From assembly GCA_016209805.1 (NCBI GenBank), contig JACQVJ010000275.1, positions 1-9,701 on the forward strand: a stretch of 9,701 nucleotides of DNA, in the 5' to 3' direction. Below the pieces are notes generated by a model, which saw only the letters and a list, made by a program, of their open reading frames with translations, was not told the origin of the DNA and ran no database searches. The DNA comes from Ignavibacteriota bacterium. Its GTDB lineage: Bacteria; Bacteroidota; Ignavibacteria; UBA10030; UBA6906. Shown piece by piece: positions 6,076 through 9,701 of the stretch; position 1 is the stretch's first letter; every line of letters starts with the position of its first letter. Position numbers and translations under genes: made by a program.

Positions 6076-7193
6076 TGAAGGAATGGGTGAAGTTTGCGTC
6101 GCTTGCTGCTGCATTCGGCATCTTCTACTTTGCTCCGATTGATGCACCTATCGTGCTCCAATCAATTGGTGCCGGGCTCGAGCTCCTCCACGAATATTCA
6201 CGTGACCATGTGTTGACCTGCCTGGTGCCTGCCTTCTTCATCGCCGGAACGATTGCCGTGTATGTGAAGAAGGATGCGGTGATGCAGTTGCTCGGTCCCA
6301 CAACCAAAAAGTACATCGCGTATCCGGTAGCCAGCGTATCGGGGGGAATTCTCGCTGTGTGCTCATGCACAATTCTACCGCTGTTCACTGGTATATACAA
6401 ACGCGGTGCGGGCATCGGTCCCGCAGTGGCGTTTCTCTTCACCGGTCCGGCAATCAACGTGACTGCTATTCTTCTCACGAGCAGTGTGCTCGGCTGGGAT
6501 TTCGCTGTGGGAAGGCTTGTGTCTGCAGTGATCATTTCGGTGATAGCGGGACTCTTCATGGCCGTGCTCTTTCGCGATCATGACAGGAAGAATGTAAATG
6601 GCACATTCGCTGCCGCCTTGGGTGGAGATGTGTCGTATTCAAATGCAACGATCACACTGTTCTTTCTACTTCAACTTACTGTGCTCGTAGTGTTCGGCTT
6701 ATCGATTGATCCGATGGTCAAGGCCGCGATCATTATTGCCCTTATTGCAGTGCTGCTGGGTATTGTGTTCTTCAAATTCCAGAAAGAACACAACCTCGAA
6801 TGGCTGCGCGAAACGTGGGACCTGACCAAGAAGATCCTTCCCTATCTCTTTGTGGGAGTGTTCATTGCCGGTATCATCGAAGTTGTTTTGCCACAGGAGT
6901 TTGTTACGGATCTCGTCGGGCGGAACACGCTGCTCTCGAACGTTGTCGCATCAACGTTTGGGGCTTTCATGTACTTTGCGACGTTGACCGAGGTACCGAT
7001 CATTCAGAAGCTCATGGATCTTGGTATGGGACGCGGACCTGCGCTGACACTCTTTCTCACTGGCAACGCATTAAGCCTGCCCAGCATGATCGTCCTGTTC
7101 AAAGTCATGGGGAAGAAACAGGCCCCCGCGTACATCCTCACCATCATGGTGCTTTCGGTGATCGCGGGATGGCTGTTTGGAGAGGTCCTCTGA
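6075..7193 (+). CDS. DUF318/ArsP-type inner-membrane permease
   Basis: The 372-residue product has about eight to ten hydrophobic segments in two homologous halves. The first half carries the family core AVCSCTILPLFTGIYKRGAG (residues 95-114, Cys96 and Cys98), then PAVAFLFTGPAINVTAILL. The second half repeats the pattern less closely (FMYFATLTEVPII near 298-310, then ALTLFLTGNALSLP). The CSC motif is a feature of PF03773 permeases, which include ArsP (methylarsenite efflux) and the Shewanella SO_0444 metal/metalloid exporter. The start is ATG at 6075, overlapping the thioredoxin-like stop by one base; the codon before it is TTG, an unnecessary alternative. With ArsR upstream, efflux of an organoarsenical, arsenite or soft metal is the best guess. 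The acidic, His-containing loop (residues 167-189) is likely cytoplasmic. Substrate is inference; family is firm. Confidence 0.9.
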   Translation: MKEWVKFASLAAAFGIFYFAPIDAPIVLQSIGAGLELLHEYSRDHVLTCLVPAFFIAGTIAVYVKKDAVMQLLGPTTKKYIAYPVASVSGGILAVCSCTILPLFTGIYKRGAGIGPAVAFLFTGPAINVTAILLTSSVLGWDFAVGRLVSAVIISVIAGLFMAVLFRDHDRKNVNGTFAAALGGDVSYSNATITLFFLLQLTVLVVFGLSIDPMVKAAIIIALIAVLLGIVFFKFQKEHNLEWLRETWDLTKKILPYLFVGVFIAGIIEVVLPQEFVTDLVGRNTLLSNVVASTFGAFMYFATLTEVPIIQKLMDLGMGRGPALTLFLTGNALSLPSMIVLFKVMGKKQAPAYILTIMVLSVIAGWLFGEVL

Positions 7194-7221
7194 CAATTCT
7201 ATCAAGAAAGACATTTCATCT

Positions 7222-7917
7222 ATGTCCCTTATTAAGCTAGAAAAAGTGACAAAAGTGTATCGCACCGGCGAGGTGCCTGTAACAGCGCTGAAGGAAATCA
7301 ACCTTGAGATCGGCACAAGAGCATTCGTCTCTTTCATCGGCCCTTCCGGAAGCGGCAAGACAACGTTGTTGAATCTCATGGGCGTACTGGATAAACCCAC
7401 GGACGGTAAGCTCCTCATTAATGATGTCAATATCGTATTGCTCGATCGTGCAGAAGCTGCAGAGTTTCGGGCAAATACTCTCGGCTTTGTCTTTCAGAAT
7501 TTTAATCTGATTCCGGTGTTGACCGTCTATGAGAACGTGGAATACCCGCTGTTGTTGGTGAAGCGTGTTCCGGCCAGGGAACGCCGCGAACGGATTTTCA
7601 CGCTGCTTGAAAAAGTCGGCATGATCGACCAGAAGGACAAGTATCCAAATCAGATCTCGGGGGGACAGAAGCAACGTGTGGCAGTCGCCCGTGCCCTCGT
7701 GACAAACCCGCAAGTGGTTCTTGCGGATGAGCCGACAGCGAACCTCGATCATGCCACTGCCTTCAAAGTCATTGCCATCATGCATGAAATGCAAAGAGAT
7801 TTAGGAACGACCTTCATCTTTTCGACGCACGACCCGAAAATTGTCGGCGAGGCAGAAATCCTGTACACTCTTGAAGATGGCGCTCTGGTCAATCAAGAAA
7901 TTACAAAAAGGAATTGA
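7222..7917 (+). CDS. ABC transporter ATPase, MacB/LolD type
   Basis: All nucleotide-binding motifs are intact in this 231-residue protein: Walker A GPSGSGKT (40-47), Q-loop Gln92 in VFQNFNLIP, signature SGGQKQR (146-152), Walker B VVLADEP with Asp169-Glu170, D-loop NLD, and H-loop His203 in STHDP. The NTLGFVFQNFNLIPVLTVYENVEYPL stretch is typical of the MacB/LolD/FtsE clade, which works with FtsX-fold permeases in mechanotransmission rather than substrate transport through the membrane. The ATG at 7222 gives the standard MSLIKLEKVTKVY start; it has only a weak AAGAAAG upstream and an in-frame TTG at 7177 would overlap the permease gene. It sits 28 nt after the DUF318 permease and 9 nt before its own permease gene. 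Which envelope substrate it serves is unknown; the LolA-like gene downstream favours lipoprotein or lipid traffic. Confidence 0.92.
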   Translation: MSLIKLEKVTKVYRTGEVPVTALKEINLEIGTRAFVSFIGPSGSGKTTLLNLMGVLDKPTDGKLLINDVNIVLLDRAEAAEFRANTLGFVFQNFNLIPVLTVYENVEYPLLLVKRVPARERRERIFTLLEKVGMIDQKDKYPNQISGGQKQRVAVARALVTNPQVVLADEPTANLDHATAFKVIAIMHEMQRDLGTTFIFSTHDPKIVGEAEILYTLEDGALVNQEITKRN

Positions 7918-7926
7918 GGCGCTATC

Positions 7927-9159
7927 ATGCGAAACCTTATTAAGATCGCCGTCCGAAATCTCTTCCGTTACAAGCGCCGCACGCTTCTTACATCGTCGCT
8001 CATTGCTTTTGGCGTCATCCTCGTTATCGTCTTCGGAGGACTGGCAATCTCCTTCAAGACCCAAATGATCGGGACTCTGACGAACACGGCGCTTGGTGAT
8101 TTGCAGATTCACAGGAAGGGGTATGTCGAATCGATTGATAATCTGCCGCTTAATCTTATCATGACAGGCAAGGAGCTTGCCGAGGTGGAAGACGTATTGA
8201 AGCAGGACGCTTCCGTCGCAGCCTACAGCCCACGCATCAAATTTGGGGCGATGATTAGCAACTACGCGCAGACGTCGAACATTCGCCTGAGCGCTGTCTA
8301 TCCGGAGATGGAGAACCGGACCTGTCCCGGCCTGGTGGGTCGCATCAAGAGCAATGTTTCCAATCCGGATCAATTCATTCGACCCGGCGAGTTGTTGGTT
8401 CCTGACAACCTCATGAAAGGGCTTGGATTGAAGGTCGGTGACGAAATTGTGCTGGTTGCGACCAACAAAGACGGCTCTGTCAACGGCATCCCCGTGCGTA
8501 TCGGGGCGATCATCGAGAGTGTACTCGGCCCCGGCGGAAAAGACGGATACATGCGTATTGACGATGCAAAGACATTATTGAGAATGGATGAGGCGGAAAT
8601 AGTGGAAGTCGCCGTCCATTTGAAAGATTTCGATCGGCTGGTCGCGGTTTTCAAAACATTGAAAGAAAAAATGACTACGCCCGAATCAGGCCTTGAGATT
8701 CATACTTGGGAACAGCTTTCGCCGTTTGCCAGCATTGCTCGTATTGTGGATTTGCTGATCCTTGTGGTGAAGTTCATTCTGATTTCCATTGTTATGGTCA
8801 GCATTTTGAATATCATGACCATGTCGGTGTATGAGCGCATTGGCGAGATCGGTACCATTGCCGCAATTGGGACGCGGCCGGGCCGAATTCTCTCGATGTT
8901 TTTGATGGAAGGGTTTGCCATGGGTCTGATGAGTACCGCGGTCGGCCTCATCATCGGGCTTGGCTTGCTTTGGCTGATGAATCTCACCCCCATCGACTTC
9001 ACGTTCGGGATGATGCAGGTATCGCTTGCACCAAGAATCCCGCAGGGAGAAGTCATTCTGGTAACGATCATTGTGATGTTCGTGTCGATTTTCGCGAGTC
9101 TGCAGCCGGCGTATAAGGCGTCAAAGATGGAGCCGGTCGACGAGTTGGGACACGTATAG
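7927..9159 (+). CDS. FtsX-domain ABC permease, MacB/LolE type
   Basis: The 410-residue protein has the four-helix FtsX/MacB permease layout. A cytoplasmic start (MRNLIKIAVRNLFRYKRR) leads into TM1 (about 20-42), followed by a large periplasmic MacB_PCD-like domain (about 43-275). Three C-terminal TM segments follow at about 281-305, 326-355 and 375-398. The loop SVYERIGEIGTIAAIGTRPG is the coupling-helix hallmark, and the protein ends PAYKASKMEPVDELG. It is the membrane partner of the preceding ATPase, with GAGG placed 7 nt before the ATG. As a single permease gene it probably works as a homodimer, unlike the LolC/LolE heterodimer. The transporter is followed by a LolA-like gene; the same gene order (ATPase, FtsX permease, 'outer membrane lipoprotein-sorting protein') recurs in bacteria, so a role in outer-membrane lipoprotein or lipid handling is inferred. 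Confidence 0.9.
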   Translation: MRNLIKIAVRNLFRYKRRTLLTSSLIAFGVILVIVFGGLAISFKTQMIGTLTNTALGDLQIHRKGYVESIDNLPLNLIMTGKELAEVEDVLKQDASVAAYSPRIKFGAMISNYAQTSNIRLSAVYPEMENRTCPGLVGRIKSNVSNPDQFIRPGELLVPDNLMKGLGLKVGDEIVLVATNKDGSVNGIPVRIGAIIESVLGPGGKDGYMRIDDAKTLLRMDEAEIVEVAVHLKDFDRLVAVFKTLKEKMTTPESGLEIHTWEQLSPFASIARIVDLLILVVKFILISIVMVSILNIMTMSVYERIGEIGTIAAIGTRPGRILSMFLMEGFAMGLMSTAVGLIIGLGLLWLMNLTPIDFTFGMMQVSLAPRIPQGEVILVTIIVMFVSIFASLQPAYKASKMEPVDELGHV

Positions 9160-9205
9160 GTGAAGGTGAAGGTAAAGGGTGAAGAGTAAAGAGTAAAGGG
9201 AAAGG
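9160..9205. repeat. Purine-rich GTRAAG tandem repeats between the permease and LolA-like genes
   Basis: The 54-nt gap between the FtsX permease stop and the next ATG is almost wholly purines on the plus strand. It is made of six GTGAAG or GTAAAG units separated by zero or one base, then a GAAAGG-like seventh; the last one can serve as ribosome binding site for the ATG at 9214. Origin by slippage is likely. No function can be assigned. Confidence 0.7.
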
Positions 9206-9213
9206 TCAGGAAA

Positions 9214-9567
9214 ATGAAACGTACGCTGATGCTGATCATAGCACTCTCGCTGCCTTCGCTCGCCGCGCTGGCGCAGGATGCCAATGCTTTGCTAAAGTCG
9301 GTGGATGAGAATCTGATGCCGGAATCGTACGAGGCGACCCGTCGCCTCATAAACGAAGAGCCGGACGGCGGAAAAAAGGAATTCACGTTCTTCACCGTCA
9401 AGAAAGGGAAGGACAAAATCGCAATGTTGTACATTGCCCCCGCCAGCGAGAGAGGGCGCGCAACGCTCCGGCTGGGTGAGAATATGTGGCTGTACATTCC
9501 CAACGTCAACAAACCGATTCGCATCACGAGCCTGCAGTCGATTGGGATAAAGGCTATCGTTCACTGA
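9214..9567 (+). CDS. Truncated LolA-like outer-membrane lipoprotein-sorting protein
   Basis: The 117-residue product has a Sec signal peptide (MKRTLMLIIALSLPSLAALA, cleavage near residue 20-21) and a mature part that matches the N-terminal half of LolA-like 'outer membrane lipoprotein-sorting' proteins: ALLKSVDENLMPESYEATRR, then FTFFTVKKGKDKIAMLYIAPASERGRATLR and LGENMWLYIPNVNKPIRITSLQS. Family members usually run to about 240-260 residues; this one departs after residue ~109 and ends with IGIKAIVH. The missing C-terminal end is present just downstream in another frame (next entry), so I read this as a gene that lost about 100 codons by a deletion that also shifted the frame, unless the assembly is at fault. 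AAAGG 8 nt before the ATG is a usable ribosome binding site. It follows the FtsX permease and would have been its periplasmic partner, but as it stands it is probably not functional. Confidence 0.75.
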   Translation: MKRTLMLIIALSLPSLAALAQDANALLKSVDENLMPESYEATRRLINEEPDGGKKEFTFFTVKKGKDKIAMLYIAPASERGRATLRLGENMWLYIPNVNKPIRITSLQSIGIKAIVH

Positions 9568-9653
9568 TCGTGTACCAGCGTATCAGGCCCCGCCAATTTC
9601 GTGACGAAGTCTTCACGCTCAATTATCTCGGAAGGCTGGGAGAGTTGCGATGA
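9543..9653 (+). pseudogene. Out-of-frame C-terminal remnant of the LolA-like gene
   Basis: Reading in the third plus-strand frame from 9543 gives 36 codons, starting WDKGYRSLIVYQRIRPRQF and ending with RDEVFTLNYLGRLGELR, then TGA at 9651-9653. The phrase DEVFTLNYL followed by a short basic end is what LolA-like sorting proteins carry at their C-terminus. The TGA overlaps the next gene's ATG as ATGA, the arrangement expected for the original stop codon. No start codon belongs to it; it is the tail of the gene at 9214. Confidence 0.65.
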
Positions 9654-9701
9654 GGCCGCTCATTCCATGGCTGCTCTTTCTTGTTCCCTTCATGGTACAA
9701 G
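9650..9701 (+). CDS. Start of an exported protein, cut by the window edge
   Basis: ATG at 9650 follows GGGAG at 9638-9642 with 7 nt spacing and opens the sequence MRPLIPWLLFLVPFMVQ, a typical start of a Sec signal peptide; the frame remains open to the right edge. The ATGA overlap with the LolA-like remnant's stop indicates the last gene of, or a further gene in, the same operon. In this gene order an outer-membrane or periplasmic protein is often next, but nothing in these 17 codons shows its function. Confidence 0.65.
   Translation, partial: MRPLIPWLLFLVPFMVQ

Noticed and set aside
5689..6147. Minus-strand open frame opposite the ArsR, thioredoxin-like and permease genes
   Set aside because: Spans three clear plus-strand genes and matches no family.
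7801..8373. Minus-strand open frame opposite the ABC ATPase end and the FtsX permease
   Set aside because: Overlaps two confident genes and shows no recognisable domain.
8700..9527. Long minus-strand open frame of 275 codons opposite the FtsX permease and LolA-like genes
   Set aside because: It crosses two well-supported plus-strand genes and the purine repeat, which gives it a low-complexity Phe/Thr run; composition is that of an antisense shadow.
1..9701. tRNA, rRNA, CRISPR array, insertion sequence or phage genes
   Set aside because: No cloverleaf-like segment, no regularly spaced direct repeats and no transposase or integrase motif was seen on either strand by eye.

Overview
The window looks like a chromosomal segment of a bacterium from the Fibrobacterota-Chlorobiota-Bacteroidota (FCB) superphylum, probably an Ignavibacteria-like or related lineage. 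The best evidence is a C-terminal type IX secretion (T9SS type A) sorting domain with the QNYPNPFNPST signature on one secreted protein. Base composition is near 50% GC by eye, and most genes have clear Shine-Dalgarno sequences. I see no tRNA, rRNA, CRISPR array, transposase or phage gene. The assignment is inference; species cannot be named.

Layout, left to right. (1) 1-232, plus: the 3' end of a glycoside hydrolase family 47 alpha-mannosidase. (2) 267-3305, minus: a tight three-gene unit transcribed right to left, encoding a divergent prolipoprotein diacylglyceryl transferase (Lgt)-like membrane protein, a lipoprotein with two IPT/TIG domains and a metzincin-type zinc protease motif (ATGA overlap with the Lgt-like gene), and a secreted protein with an Ig-like domain and a helical C-terminus. 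(3) 3306-3657: a divergent intergenic region with a perfect 12-bp palindrome. (4) 3658-5246, plus: a MarR-family regulator followed by a split-Soret-type cytochrome with two CxxCH haem sites and a T9SS sorting domain, closed by a perfect 15-bp stem-loop. (5) 5420-5437: an 18-nt palindrome, a probable ArsR operator. (6) 5466-9701, plus: a compact run encoding an ArsR-family metalloregulator with a CNC metal-binding motif, a small thioredoxin-like protein (CMNC), a DUF318/ArsP-type permease with a CSC motif, a MacB/LolD-type ABC ATPase, its FtsX-type permease, a LolA-like secreted protein that seems to have lost its middle, and the first 17 codons of another exported protein.

How the genes may work together. 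The ArsR-thioredoxin-permease trio fits a metalloid- or metal-inducible efflux module. No terminator is visible between it and the ABC transporter/LolA-like genes, so these envelope-transport genes may share its promoter. The MarR-cytochrome pair looks like a regulated two-gene operon for an exported, probably surface-displayed, redox protein. The Lgt-like/lipoprotein pair suggests dedicated maturation of a surface lipoprotein protease.

The points most worth a second look are the split-Soret cytochrome/T9SS fusion, the LolA-like gene with an out-of-frame C-terminal remnant, the Lgt-like enzyme with altered key positions, and the two palindromes placed as operators.
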